Below, one piece after another: positions 19,896 to 30,056 of a DNA stretch of 64,000 nt. Position numbers and translations under genes: made by a program. Position 1 is the first letter of the stretch. Every line of letters starts with the position of its first letter. The notes beneath the pieces were generated by a model. That model saw only the letters and a program-made list of their open reading frames with translations. It was not told the origin of the DNA and made no database searches. The stretch is from NCBI RefSeq assembly GCF_029504735.1, contig NZ_JAQFIP010000001.1, positions 248,001 to 312,000 of the forward strand, read 5' to 3'. Source of the DNA: Ereboglobus sp. PH5-10. Its GTDB lineage: Bacteria > Verrucomicrobiota > Verrucomicrobiia > Opitutales > Opitutaceae.

Positions 19896-22298
19896 TCAAG
19901 GCCTGACAGCGCGCATTTTGACATTGTCGATCCAGCACTCGCCATAGGTGCGAACCACAAGACGGACATCCTTCTCGTCCATGCGCCAGTAGCCGGCGGG
20001 AATCTTGGCTTTCAACTGGCACCATTTGCCGGGTTCAATTTTGCCGGAAATGCGAGCCACGGTATGCCGATCCTTGTTGCCTATTACTTGGGCGGAAATA
20101 TACGATGACACTCTCGCCTCAGCCTCGGTGTAAATCCATAGGGAAACCTCAGCCGCGGCACCGAAATTCATCAGATGGTCGAGCTCAAAGCCAACGGTGC
20201 CCCAGTCCTTGCCCGTTGTCTTGATGCGCAATGATGATTTGCCAGAGTGCGCACGGGTTGTGTCAATGTCGCGGCTCACCCGATAACCGAAAACGTTGCT
20301 CGGCGGGGTGTTTCCCTCGAAATCCTCGTCGATCACAGTCGTCACGGGCGTGCGAGGCGACAGTTTCACAGTGCCTGCAAGGTCGTTCTCGGTTGTGGAA
20401 AGCATCCACAGGAGCGCCTTTTCTTTTACAACACCCTCGCGAAGCATGCCGCGATTGGAGATTTGACGAACTTCCCATTCCATGCGGTCGGGATAGACGC
20501 GGCACACGCGATAGGCGTTGGGCCACTCGACGAAGGCAGGGTTTTGGATGCTGGTAATACCATGATAATCGCCAACGGCATTGTAGTGCATGTGACCATT
20601 CAAGGTGGCGACAACATTGGGCGCGGCATCGAGAGCAACCATGAGTTTTTTGTCCATCACCGAACCTTTGCCAAGATCATAGCCGCTCACGGGAGATACG
20701 CCGCGATTGAGGAAGAACTCATAGTGGGAAACAACAATGGTGGGCGTGGTGGTGTCAGCGGCGAGGGTGGCACGCAACCAATCGACCATGCCCTCGCGAT
20801 AGGTGGGTTTGTCGGCCTTGCCGCCCCTGAAACCTTGAACGGGGGTGTCCTTGCCATACCAGTGGGAACCGTCGAGCACGATGAAACGCAAGGGAGCCTT
20901 GGAAAAGGCATAATCGGTGTTCGAGGGACCATCGGGGAAGAGTTTTGGTATTGTTTCCGCGATGTCTTTTTTACGCGAATCCCGGAAAGTGTCGTGGTTG
21001 CCGAGGCAGCCGTAAACGGGCAGGTTGGCGCGTTTGACGATACGGGAAAGCTCATCGTATTGGCTGCGGCGCCCGGCATCGGTCATATCACCCGCAATGA
21101 TTGCAAAGCCAGCGCCTTCGCGTTTGAGCTGGCGGAGCGCAGCCTCCAACTCGACGCCAGCTTGGGCGTTAAGTTTCAGGTTAATCCATTCGGGACGGCC
21201 GCTGCCAAGATGCGTGTCGGAAAGAAGTCCGAAAGAGTAGAGGGGTTTCTCAGCAGGCTGCGCGGCGGCCTGCAGTTCGAGTTTCGCAAAAGTGCCGCCG
21301 GAGCGAATGTGGGGCCCCGCGACAGTGATATAATGACGCCCCTTGCTTAAGCGGAAGGGCGCAAGGGAAACGGTGGAGGATGGGCGCTCGCCCTTGATGT
21401 TCGGTGCGGGCCCGGGACGATTGCCGGATTGAGTCCCCTTCCACGCCTTGGCCTTTACGGCGGGAGCGGCAATAACAGTGTCGTCGGCAAGCACAGTGAC
21501 GCGCAATCCGGGGCGCAGGTCAGCGTCGGGTTCGAGCTGGAGCGAGCCGGTAAGCGCAAGATCTTCCGTGGCGTTAATGGCAAACACCAGCAGTCCCTCC
21601 TCCGGAATGATGGCCGAGGCAGAGTCGGGCAGGGAAACTTCCACGCGGGCAGTGTCGGGAGCGAGGACAGCGTTGCGTGCGTCGAGAGTGAGGGTGTCGC
21701 CAAGTTTGACGGTTGAGATGCGCTTGGCAGTCCTCGACTGGATCATTGCCTTGAGGCGGGGCCAAGCTTGCGCGGGCGTCACTGTCGTGCTGGTTTCAAG
21801 CGAAACATCATCGACCCAGCACTCGCCATAGCTGCGAATGACAAAGCGCGTTTGCTGATCCTGCTTGCGCCAATCGCCCGCATAGACAACTCCCTTCATC
21901 TGGCACCATTTTCCAGGCGTAAGCGTGCCATATGCCTCGGCAACATTATAGCGGCCGCCTCCATCGTCCGTGGAAATGTAAATGGCGACCCTTGTTTTGG
22001 ACTTGGTGTAGACCCATACGGAGAATTCGCAGGCATCGACAAAATTCATCCGGCCATCAAGATCATAGTAAACGGCGTTTGATGCAGACCCTGCGTTTTT
22101 GGCAAGATGCAAGGAATATTTTCCAGAACGCGCATAAGCGGTGTCCGTGGCGATTTTGAAGTTTTTATCGGGACTGTATTCCCTCGGAACACCTTTTTCA
22201 AAATCGTTGTTGATCACCGTCTTGGAGAAAACGGACGGAGATGCCAGTAGGAAAACTACGAAAAGGAGCGAATAAATCTTTTTCTGAGTAAATGTCAT
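19896..22298 (-). CDS. Secreted phosphoesterase with CBM-like modules at both ends
   Basis: This 800-residue protein has a signal peptide (about 1-26), a CBM-like jelly roll (about 28-170), a linker beta module, a calcineurin-like phosphoesterase core (from about 360) and a second copy of the jelly roll at the C-terminus (654-800). The two CBM-like copies share FE-G-P starts, ARSGK/AHSGK, ISxD/ISAQ strands, PGKWCQ and YGECWxDxV. Core motifs are LLSDTHLG, GDMTDAG, GNHDTFRD, SHYEFF and NGHMHYN. It is paralogous to the protein at 5887, which lacks the C-terminal module. Start MTFTQKK gives a good signal peptide; 22487 would add 63 residues with none. It is embedded among autotransporter genes, suggesting a shared surface role. 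Confidence 0.88.
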   Translation of the reverse strand: MTFTQKKIYSLLFVVFLLASPSVFSKTVINNDFEKGVPREYSPDKNFKIATDTAYARSGKYSLHLAKNAGSASNAVYYDLDGRMNFVDACEFSVWVYTKSKTRVAIYISTDDGGGRYNVAEAYGTLTPGKWCQMKGVVYAGDWRKQDQQTRFVIRSYGECWVDDVSLETSTTVTPAQAWPRLKAMIQSRTAKRISTVKLGDTLTLDARNAVLAPDTARVEVSLPDSASAIIPEEGLLVFAINATEDLALTGSLQLEPDADLRPGLRVTVLADDTVIAAPAVKAKAWKGTQSGNRPGPAPNIKGERPSSTVSLAPFRLSKGRHYITVAGPHIRSGGTFAKLELQAAAQPAEKPLYSFGLLSDTHLGSGRPEWINLKLNAQAGVELEAALRQLKREGAGFAIIAGDMTDAGRRSQYDELSRIVKRANLPVYGCLGNHDTFRDSRKKDIAETIPKLFPDGPSNTDYAFSKAPLRFIVLDGSHWYGKDTPVQGFRGGKADKPTYREGMVDWLRATLAADTTTPTIVVSHYEFFLNRGVSPVSGYDLGKGSVMDKKLMVALDAAPNVVATLNGHMHYNAVGDYHGITSIQNPAFVEWPNAYRVCRVYPDRMEWEVRQISNRGMLREGVVKEKALLWMLSTTENDLAGTVKLSPRTPVTTVIDEDFEGNTPPSNVFGYRVSRDIDTTRAHSGKSSLRIKTTGKDWGTVGFELDHLMNFGAAAEVSLWIYTEAEARVSSYISAQVIGNKDRHTVARISGKIEPGKWCQLKAKIPAGYWRMDEKDVRLVVRTYGECWIDNVKMRAVRP

Positions 22299-22380
22299 AG
22301 CGAAGTTTTTGAGGCAGGCGGTAGAATTATTTGAAAAATGCGAATGTCCGCATGCCGAGCGATCTTGCCTTATTGATGGG

Positions 22381-22421
22381 GCAGGCCCGTGACCTTCCTG
22401 AAGAAAAAGGCGCGGGCCTGC
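22381..22421 (-). terminator. Hairpin downstream of an autotransporter, terminator-like
   Basis: GCAGGCCCG and CGGGCCTGC form a 9-bp perfect stem (extendable by G-T and G-C pairs) around a loop of about 22 nt. It lies 30 bp past the autotransporter stop. No U tract follows on the minus strand, so it may instead stabilise mRNA ends. Confidence 0.4.
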
Positions 22422-22450
22422 ATTTTCATTAATGATTGAATGAACGAGAA

Positions 22451-25400
22451 TTAGAGGGACAGGCGGAAACCGACACTGATACCCCAAGGTTTGTTGTAGC
22501 AGGTGCCGCCGGCATATTCGTAGTCAAAATAAACTTGGCCAACGTCAAAGGGTTTCCAATAAATACCAAAGCCTGCTTCGAAGCGTTCGCCGTCAAGGTT
22601 CGGGCGCCAGCGGTTGGCGGAACCGATATTGACTTCGCCACCAGTGCTGCGCTCGCGAACGGCACCACCGCGGACGGCGACCTCAAACCAGTTGCCCGCG
22701 AGCTGCCAAGTGCGGCCAACGCGCACGGTGCCGCGGATGCGGTTAATGGTGGCATCGGAGCCATGCACACGCAGTTGGGAGGCTACATCGCTTCCCTCCG
22801 TGGTGTAGCTGCCACGGATGAAACGAACAATCGCCCCCTGAACCGCGGGTTCGACAAACCAGCCATTGGTGATGTCGATTCGACGGCCAATCTCGGCTGT
22901 GACACCGAATGCTCGATCATCGTAGTCGCCCCTAGTGGAGTTGTTGCTGCCGTCCCTAGCATCGAATTTATTATCATACTGGGCGAGGCTGAGAGTGCTA
23001 TTGGCGAACCAACCGGAATCGTTCAACCATGCGGCATAGCCACCGAAGCCGAGGATATCGCTGTCGCCCGTGACCTTGCCGGCATTGGAGGAGGAAATGG
23101 CGCGAAAATCCTGATCTGCGCTACCATAACCAATATAGGCGCCAGCGGTGACACGGTCCGTGTCGAAGCGCCAAGTGTAATCGATGCCAATCTCGGCCCC
23201 CCACATGTCCACATCGGATTTGCGCATTTCCGTGCTGCCGCCGCCAAGGGTGGCGCTGGAGGCGTGGGCGCGAGCCCATAAATCAAGCCCCATGCCTTGC
23301 TCACGGGGAGCACGCAGCTCGCCGAGGCGCCGGCTAACATTGTCCTGCTGGTCGAACCAGAGGACGCTTTGCGCACCCGGCACACCCTTGATGGGGTCAA
23401 AGGAAACGGGATCAAGGCCAGTGTTGACGATGACAATGTTGTGCCCCTGCATTTCAACCGCGTAGTTGAAAACGCCGTAGTCAAAATTGCCCTCGAATGC
23501 GAGACCGTTGGGATCCGTGCCGCCAGCATTGTAATCAATGTCATTCACGCCACCGATGCTGAGCAAAGTAATCGTCGGCTCGTCGCCCGTGGGCATTGAG
23601 TCTCCGAGGCTGCTGCTTCCCGTGATGTTGAGGCGATACGTGCCGGTGGCGTCGCCGTTGATGACAATGCGATCCCCCTTGCCGGAAGCCAGATCGACGG
23701 CCATGTTGAATGTGCCGCTACCGGCGAGCGTGGACGCGGTAAGAGTGCGAAAACCTGTGTTACCTCGAATATCGATGACGCCGTTGTTGGTAAGATCGCC
23801 AATTGTATGTCTGACAGGCCCCGCAAAAAGGAGCGTGCCTGATTCCACAGTGGTCGCTCCAGTGTAGGCATTTTCAACGGAGAGGATGAGCGTGCCCTCA
23901 CCTTTTTTAACGAGGGATTTGCCGTCCCAACCGCTGTCAAACACAAGGTTGCGATCAGTGAGTTGGAGGTCGGCCTCAAACGTATATCCCGCACCAACTG
24001 TGAAATCACCATGAGCCGACGCGACACCGCTCTTCCATGCAAGACCGTAGCCTATGTCATAGCGGGTGTCCACAGGGCCGCCCTCGTTGACCTTAAGACC
24101 GCCGCCGCGGATGAAGTCAGGAAGGCCGGGAGGAATCGTCAAACCGTCGATCACGACGGTCGTGAAGTCTCCGGAGATACCACCGTTGGCGCGAAAAACA
24201 GGAATGCCGGTAAGGGTGCTAGCCTTGGCATATCCATCCGCATCGTATTCAAAGTTGGGAATATTTTGAATGGCATCGCCGTGAACATGCAACGTGCCAG
24301 AAAGAGTGGCAGCACCGCCCGCAGTGAACAGAGGGGCGGACAAGTCGGGATACAGTGTATCGGCTCTCCGAGCGGAATCGAGTTCCGCACGGAGGGTGGA
24401 GTTGGCATTCTGTGAGTAGTTACCACCAATGGTAACATTGCTGGTGGATCTGATATCAAGGTAACCGATGCCTTTTGTGCCGTTTTGTAAATCGGTGCCA
24501 ACCTGCAAATAACCGTCAACATTGACGACACCAACCGCTGGTGTGCTGCCGCTGGTAGCCAACCCCATGCGCAAAATGGTGCCCGCAATGACCGTGCCGG
24601 TGGTGGAAATGTCGAGACGCCCATAGGTGCGATTGCCAACCTGAATGTAAGTGCCAGCCTTGGCATAGCCGTCGACCATCATGGTGCCACCGTAAGAAGT
24701 GACGTAATTGTCAATGCCAATTTCGCCGGTTGTAATTGCATTGTTATGGGAGTCGCCCTGACCGATGGCGATGTAAGTGCCGGCTGTAACAGTGCCCGTC
24801 TGCCCGACAAACATGTCACTTTTCCCGTGATGGGCCAAAATTATATAAAGATTGGAATTCAAGACGCCGTCCACGCCAACTGATGCCGTGGACAGGGGGG
24901 TGCTATAGGTAATGCGCATTCCAGCCCCGGATTTAACATTGGTTGCAACCGTTCCTGTCTGGCCAATGTAGAGATCCCCTCTGGAACCGGCTTGGCCAAG
25001 ATGGAAATTGTCATTGATTTCCAAGTATCCATTCACCATGGCCGTGCCGCTGTTGCTGGTGCCGTTATTTCCGAGATACATATAGCTGTTTATTTTGACC
25101 ACACCTGTTTCCCCTATATTAAGAACAGAGGTGCCGTTTTCAGCAATGCGCATATAACCACCGGTATACCAGTAACCGTTCACTATGGCCGTGCTGAGTC
25201 CGCTACCCTCATCGGCGGGATTGCGCCCGAACCAGGAATTGGCGGTGTTGTCGAAATGAGCGCCTTCATTGAGGATGAAAGTGTTTTCACCGGTTGTCTT
25301 GTTGCCGATATACACAGTGTTCGCATTTATCACGGAACCGCTGATGATTGCCGTGCCGGAGGCGGCGAGGGAATTACCCATGACAAAACTTGCGTTTTTG

Positions 25401-26329
25401 AGCATGTTAAGAACACCCGTGTCTTTAATCTCCAAAAACCCAGTGCCTTCATTGCCTATAACATTGTTCCCAGTGGTGTTAACATTCCAGCGACCCGCTA
25501 TGGTAACGGTGCCCGAGGCACTTGCGTTTTTTGCAATGTCAATAATACCGGAATCCACGATGCCTGTTGCACCGAGGTTGACGACGCCAACCGAGCCGGC
25601 GGTATAGCCGACGGGCACATAGTAGGAACCCGGCACGCTGGTGTTGTTATATCCACTGATAAAGTGTCCATCAATATTAACCTCGCCGTAGGAACCGTCG
25701 TAACGGGCGATATACAGTGTGCCGTTGCGAATAGCCATGGTGCCGCCCGCCTCAATATTAATAACACCGGTGCCGCCGGTGCCGCCGACGAATATGCCGC
25801 TTGACTCAAAATATCCGCCATCCTTGACGTTAATCTCGCCATACGCGCCGTCATTTTCACCGAGACGAAGAAAGTCGCCATTGGCGTTGCTACCGCTGGA
25901 CATCCAGACGCCGCCGGATTCAACCGTGACAATTCCCGTGCCGCTGTTGCCAATCCATGTGGTGCCTGTGGGGAGTATCATGTCGGTGCCACTGGGCATC
26001 CAAACGCCACCATTGCCAATAGTGACGTAGGCAACCTCATCAATCCCGTGTCCAATGGATGCGGTGGTTGAAGTGCCCGAGACATTGATATAGACGGAGC
26101 CGGATCCAATGATGACGTTGTCCGCCTCGGTGGGAAGGGCTCCGCCCTGCCAATTATCGGTGGCATCCCAGTTGCCGCTGGAGCCTGACAACCAATAGAC
26201 ATCGTCAGCTCGAAGGCCGAACATCGTGGCCGCGACAAAAACCGCGCAGAGAAGCGGAAATTTGAGTTTTAGGTTTAAGAGTGCCGGACGTGTGGTGTTC
26301 ATCGGAGGGGGGGCATCGAGCGTTTTCAT
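22451..26329 (-). CDS. Autotransporter with PATR repeat
   Basis: This 1292-residue protein has a signal peptide (about 1-41, ending GLRAD), a beta-helical passenger of Gly/Thr-rich rungs (GTGIVTVESGG, GTGVINIEAGG) and one clear PATR motif (LVKKGEGTLILSVENAYTGA, about residue 815). The C-terminal barrel spans about 1015-1292 and ends VGFRLSL. The mature start DDVYW matches ADVYW of the 2036-residue autotransporter, and both barrels share blocks such as GFGGYAAW/SLGAYAAW followed by GWFAN, so the two are paralogs. The gene starts 24 bp after the stop of the next autotransporter upstream, implying co-transcription. Surface display is predicted; the ligand is unknown. Confidence 0.92.
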   Translation of the reverse strand: MKTLDAPPPMNTTRPALLNLKLKFPLLCAVFVAATMFGLRADDVYWLSGSSGNWDATDNWQGGALPTEADNVIIGSGSVYINVSGTSTTASIGHGIDEVAYVTIGNGGVWMPSGTDMILPTGTTWIGNSGTGIVTVESGGVWMSSGSNANGDFLRLGENDGAYGEINVKDGGYFESSGIFVGGTGGTGVINIEAGGTMAIRNGTLYIARYDGSYGEVNIDGHFISGYNNTSVPGSYYVPVGYTAGSVGVVNLGATGIVDSGIIDIAKNASASGTVTIAGRWNVNTTGNNVIGNEGTGFLEIKDTGVLNMLKNASFVMGNSLAASGTAIISGSVINANTVYIGNKTTGENTFILNEGAHFDNTANSWFGRNPADEGSGLSTAIVNGYWYTGGYMRIAENGTSVLNIGETGVVKINSYMYLGNNGTSNSGTAMVNGYLEINDNFHLGQAGSRGDLYIGQTGTVATNVKSGAGMRITYSTPLSTASVGVDGVLNSNLYIILAHHGKSDMFVGQTGTVTAGTYIAIGQGDSHNNAITTGEIGIDNYVTSYGGTMMVDGYAKAGTYIQVGNRTYGRLDISTTGTVIAGTILRMGLATSGSTPAVGVVNVDGYLQVGTDLQNGTKGIGYLDIRSTSNVTIGGNYSQNANSTLRAELDSARRADTLYPDLSAPLFTAGGAATLSGTLHVHGDAIQNIPNFEYDADGYAKASTLTGIPVFRANGGISGDFTTVVIDGLTIPPGLPDFIRGGGLKVNEGGPVDTRYDIGYGLAWKSGVASAHGDFTVGAGYTFEADLQLTDRNLVFDSGWDGKSLVKKGEGTLILSVENAYTGATTVESGTLLFAGPVRHTIGDLTNNGVIDIRGNTGFRTLTASTLAGSGTFNMAVDLASGKGDRIVINGDATGTYRLNITGSSSLGDSMPTGDEPTITLLSIGGVNDIDYNAGGTDPNGLAFEGNFDYGVFNYAVEMQGHNIVIVNTGLDPVSFDPIKGVPGAQSVLWFDQQDNVSRRLGELRAPREQGMGLDLWARAHASSATLGGGSTEMRKSDVDMWGAEIGIDYTWRFDTDRVTAGAYIGYGSADQDFRAISSSNAGKVTGDSDILGFGGYAAWLNDSGWFANSTLSLAQYDNKFDARDGSNNSTRGDYDDRAFGVTAEIGRRIDITNGWFVEPAVQGAIVRFIRGSYTTEGSDVASQLRVHGSDATINRIRGTVRVGRTWQLAGNWFEVAVRGGAVRERSTGGEVNIGSANRWRPNLDGERFEAGFGIYWKPFDVGQVYFDYEYAGGTCYNKPWGISVGFRLSL

Positions 26330-26353
26330 AATAGTTTCTGAAAGTATCGTTTT

Positions 26354-29300
26354 TTACCAGAGGTGGCTGTATCCAAGGAAGACGGAATAAGGGCGGTCGT
26401 AGTCGTCGGCCTCGGTGTAGGCAACGTCGAGATTTATTCGTCCGGCGCGGCCAGCGCGCCATGAAACACCAAGGGAAACCTCGGCGCGATCCTCGGCGAT
26501 TGTGTAAACGGGCGAGCCGGTCACGGATTTGAACTCGCCGCCGCTGGCGTCAATCGTCGCAGCCAGAACATGGCCGCGGAAACTCCAATTTTTGCCAAGC
26601 GTTTTGCCAAAAGCGAAGCGAAAAACATTTTGCGTGGCACGAACATCATCGATTTCAATGTCAATGATGTTATCCGCCCTAGTGGATTTGGTGGTGTAGG
26701 AAACACCCGGAAGGGAGGCAAACCCGATCTGGTATGCCGGCTCAAACCACCAGCCGGTTTCATCCTCGCCGAGATTGAATCGCCAGCCGAAATCGAAAAC
26801 CGCCCCAAGAGCTTGGGTATGGTAGTTCGCGCTCAACTCATTTGTGGGACTGTTGGTGTTGAGGTTGTTTTCGTAAACATCGAAACGGGCAATGCCGGAC
26901 ACAAAGGCTCCGGAGCGGTGTTGATAATGGAAGTAAAGACCGCCGCCCGCGCTGGTTGTATGCCCGTCGCCGGTGTTGATAAAGTCGCGATCTATACGGG
27001 CGGAATCCGCAAAAATGCCGCTCGAAACCGTGCCTGTGTCAAAATCCCAGCGCACGTCGGCACCAACTGTGAGGCCGAAGACTCTCGAGGTGAAATCACG
27101 GGAGGTTCCCGCAAGATTTACACGGGTGTAATCGGTTCGTCCCTGAAACCAGATTGAGCCCGAGTCACCATTTGCGGGGGAATCGACGCCAGAAAGAACG
27201 CCCCTATTGTTTTCTCGGAGCTGGTTGAGTCGCTGATTGACTGGAGCCAATGCGGCATACCAGTCTTCAACAGCGAGGGCTTGAGTGTTAAAAACAGCGG
27301 CACCGCCCGAACCAAAGGAACCATTGTCAAGTCCTCCAATAAGATAGGCTCCATCAGAACGGTTTTCAAGTGTGTAGCCGGCAAGCCCATAGTCAACAGG
27401 GTGCGCAAGAATAAGAGCATCGGATGCAAACGTATTCGTCTCATCGTGAATGACGCGAATTTCGCTGGCACCAAGGGCCTGGCTATCAATGGATTCAATA
27501 ATGAGGCGTCCGTTACCGCTGAGACCACTCACAAGAGTGAGGCTGTTGTTGGCCGCATTGGCGATGGAAATGCTCCCTAGCGAATCGGTTATGTTCAAAA
27601 GCCCCTCAAGGGTTGTTTTACCCGGAATTCGCCAAATACCCCCGAGTGTGAGACCGCGGTTAAGATAAATATCAGTATTTGCGAACGTGGAAAGCGCGAG
27701 CGTTGCACGTTCAAGCACAACAAGATCCCCCGTGAACTGGTCAACACTGGAGAGGACGATGGCGACGGAGGAGCTGCCGGAAAGTGTGACGCCACCATTG
27801 AGGGAAGTATCCTCCTCAAATCGGAAAACACCAGTGGCTTTACCGGTGGCTGTGATGCCGCCGGAAACAACGGAGTCGGCGCCAGTGAAGGTAAGGTCAA
27901 CCACGGAGGATCCGGCGAGATCAAACCCGCCTACTATGGCTGAGTTGTGAATGGTGGCACGGCGGTTGTTAAGATCAAGACCGGGCCGATTCTGGAGAGT
28001 AGCGGTGCCATCAAGGGAAATACCACCGCTTATGGGCGAACTGATGAGGTCGAGGAACGTGGTGGTGGAACCGGAAAGTGAAATATTACCGGTAACGGGA
28101 GTGCGAACAAAATTGAACGTTGAGAGCCCCCGATCGGTGGCGATTATATCACCGGTAAAGGTGCTATCCGAGAGATCGAATCTTGCCTGGTGCGTCTTGC
28201 GGGCAACATTGCTGCCCGTGATATAAAAACCTCCAGTGAAAACAGAATTGGTTCCCTGAACAAAAAGATTAGCCCCGCTGGTTTCCTGACTGGAGGTGTT
28301 TTGCGCCCCGGCTAGCATCTCAATGCAACCATTGATGGTTGAATCGTAAACATAGAAATTTGCCCAAGTGGAATAGGGACTGTTATCGGCACCGGCGGTG
28401 GCCAAACGGACGGCACTAGTGCCCGTTAGTGTGGAGCTGATAAATATAAGATCCCATGTGCTCGAAATAAGAGTGGTAACTTCCTTGCCGACACCGCCAC
28501 CGTCCTCGCCATAGTTGGTTGTATTCTTGATAAACATATCAAGGTCGATAGCCGAGGATTGCTGGGCTTCCATAACAACACCTGTAAAAATACCGGTGAA
28601 CTTGGACTCGTCCTTAGCGTCATTAGCTCCAGCGAGGCGAATAATGGGCGATCCGGTGCCGGTCGTGGTAAGTGTGCCGCCGGTGACTTCAGCCCAGCCG
28701 AGGCGCCCGGTCTGCTGGAAAATCGGAGCAAAATCTCCATGGGCCGTGACATTGGTGTTTTCGAGAAAAACTTTGCTGGTGAACCCGTCGGCCATGGCTT
28801 CGTTGCCGCCGGCGCTTCCACCGGTGCCCTCGGACGTTTTCCAGCGAAAGACAGCCCCCTTGCCACCGCCGGTTGTGACTGTGGAGTCCTTAAGGGTTAT
28901 GCTATTTCCGCCGTAACCGAAGGCAAATGTGCGTATGGCTACGTCGGGAGAGGTGTTGGTCACATCAATGGTGAGATTCTCGCCATAGAAGTGAGCCCCG
29001 CCTTGGGATTGCTGGTCATTGAGATTGAAAACCTGCGTGTTGGCATTGATGGCACTGATGGTGCTACTGATGATAGAATCATAAAGCTCGACCACTGTGT
29101 GACCATTGCCCTGATTGATGGCCTCAAGCGCCCGTCCGCTTGAAATAAGGGTGAGATCTTTGCCGTAGAGATATGCGGAGCTTCCCTTGCCCTCCTGATT
29201 TGCAACCATGTAGATGGTTTCGGAACCGTCGGCACCTGAGTTGGTATATGTTTTTGAAACTGTGCTACTGTAAAGATAGACCTCCGCCCCGCTGCGAATG

Positions 29301-29998
29301 GAGACGGCTTGACGCGAACTGTTGGTGGCGGTGATGGAGAGCACGTTAACATTGGTGCCGGTGAAGGTAACCGGATGGATGGTGGTGCCAGTGTAGCCCA
29401 CAGCCCATAAGCCGGAGCCATCGGCCGCATCCATCGTGAAAGTGACATCACTAACGCTCCATGTGCCGGAACGCACCGCATAAGTGGTTCCCGTCTCGCC
29501 CAAGGTGCCTGTAGGGGCGGTGGAATAGAGTCCGGCGTGGGCGTTGTGGAATTGGAATGTAAAGGAACCGCTTTCGACAACAGCGCGATAGGGGGAAATC
29601 ACCGGATAGGTCGCCTCTCCTCCAACAGTGGTATTGCCAGCACTGTCCACATAATAATACGTGCCGCTGTGGATGATTTCTTCAGTGACGGGATCGGTGC
29701 CGCTGAACGGCGCGACATAGATGTAACGATCGCTGGCGGCGTCGTAACCTTCGTAATAATAGGTGCCATTGACAGTAGGAAGAAGGGGCGTGCCAGAGAA
29801 TGAGCCACCCGACTCCGTGGATTGGGAGAATAGCGGAGCGGGAATGACGAAAAGCGAAAGAATCGAGGCAAGCGCAATGAATTTAGATTTGAAAAAACCG
29901 GAGATTTGCCTCCTTCCCGATGAGCCGGAGTGGAGTGGAAGCGATTGGATGCCGTTTCCATTTTGAATAACGGCGTCGTCGTTAGCATGTGTGTTCAT
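26354..29998 (-). CDS. Autotransporter with divergent passenger
   Basis: This 1214-residue protein has a long N-region and signal segment (about 30-59, ending PLFSQS), a passenger rich in Ser/Thr/Gly strands and a C-terminal barrel (about 948-1214, ending GYSHLW). Unlike its neighbours it shows no PATR motif. Its rungs resemble pectate-lyase-type helices (DSTFTGDI, VTGNISLSGS, ISGGISLDG). A tyrosine-rich start (NGTYYYEGYDAASDRYIYV) contains two related YYY segments. The barrel (IWFQGRTDYTRV, FGLTVGADVRWDF) belongs to the general autotransporter family. It is 58 bp downstream of the TonB receptor and 24 bp upstream of the next autotransporter, so it is likely in an operon with both. Function beyond surface display is unknown. 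Confidence 0.9.
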   Translation of the reverse strand: MNTHANDDAVIQNGNGIQSLPLHSGSSGRRQISGFFKSKFIALASILSLFVIPAPLFSQSTESGGSFSGTPLLPTVNGTYYYEGYDAASDRYIYVAPFSGTDPVTEEIIHSGTYYYVDSAGNTTVGGEATYPVISPYRAVVESGSFTFQFHNAHAGLYSTAPTGTLGETGTTYAVRSGTWSVSDVTFTMDAADGSGLWAVGYTGTTIHPVTFTGTNVNVLSITATNSSRQAVSIRSGAEVYLYSSTVSKTYTNSGADGSETIYMVANQEGKGSSAYLYGKDLTLISSGRALEAINQGNGHTVVELYDSIISSTISAINANTQVFNLNDQQSQGGAHFYGENLTIDVTNTSPDVAIRTFAFGYGGNSITLKDSTVTTGGGKGAVFRWKTSEGTGGSAGGNEAMADGFTSKVFLENTNVTAHGDFAPIFQQTGRLGWAEVTGGTLTTTGTGSPIIRLAGANDAKDESKFTGIFTGVVMEAQQSSAIDLDMFIKNTTNYGEDGGGVGKEVTTLISSTWDLIFISSTLTGTSAVRLATAGADNSPYSTWANFYVYDSTINGCIEMLAGAQNTSSQETSGANLFVQGTNSVFTGGFYITGSNVARKTHQARFDLSDSTFTGDIIATDRGLSTFNFVRTPVTGNISLSGSTTTFLDLISSPISGGISLDGTATLQNRPGLDLNNRRATIHNSAIVGGFDLAGSSVVDLTFTGADSVVSGGITATGKATGVFRFEEDTSLNGGVTLSGSSSVAIVLSSVDQFTGDLVVLERATLALSTFANTDIYLNRGLTLGGIWRIPGKTTLEGLLNITDSLGSISIANAANNSLTLVSGLSGNGRLIIESIDSQALGASEIRVIHDETNTFASDALILAHPVDYGLAGYTLENRSDGAYLIGGLDNGSFGSGGAAVFNTQALAVEDWYAALAPVNQRLNQLRENNRGVLSGVDSPANGDSGSIWFQGRTDYTRVNLAGTSRDFTSRVFGLTVGADVRWDFDTGTVSSGIFADSARIDRDFINTGDGHTTSAGGGLYFHYQHRSGAFVSGIARFDVYENNLNTNSPTNELSANYHTQALGAVFDFGWRFNLGEDETGWWFEPAYQIGFASLPGVSYTTKSTRADNIIDIEIDDVRATQNVFRFAFGKTLGKNWSFRGHVLAATIDASGGEFKSVTGSPVYTIAEDRAEVSLGVSWRAGRAGRINLDVAYTEADDYDRPYSVFLGYSHLW

Positions 29999-30056
29999 AA
30001 AAGGTAGTCTGGTTTGAAGTTTAACTTAAAACTTAAGGCGCACGGCGATTGCGCAC

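Noticed and set aside
30000-30056. Possible hairpin between the TonB receptor and the next autotransporter
   Set aside because: GTGCGC copies are direct rather than inverted, leaving only a 5-bp stem; the genes look co-transcribed.
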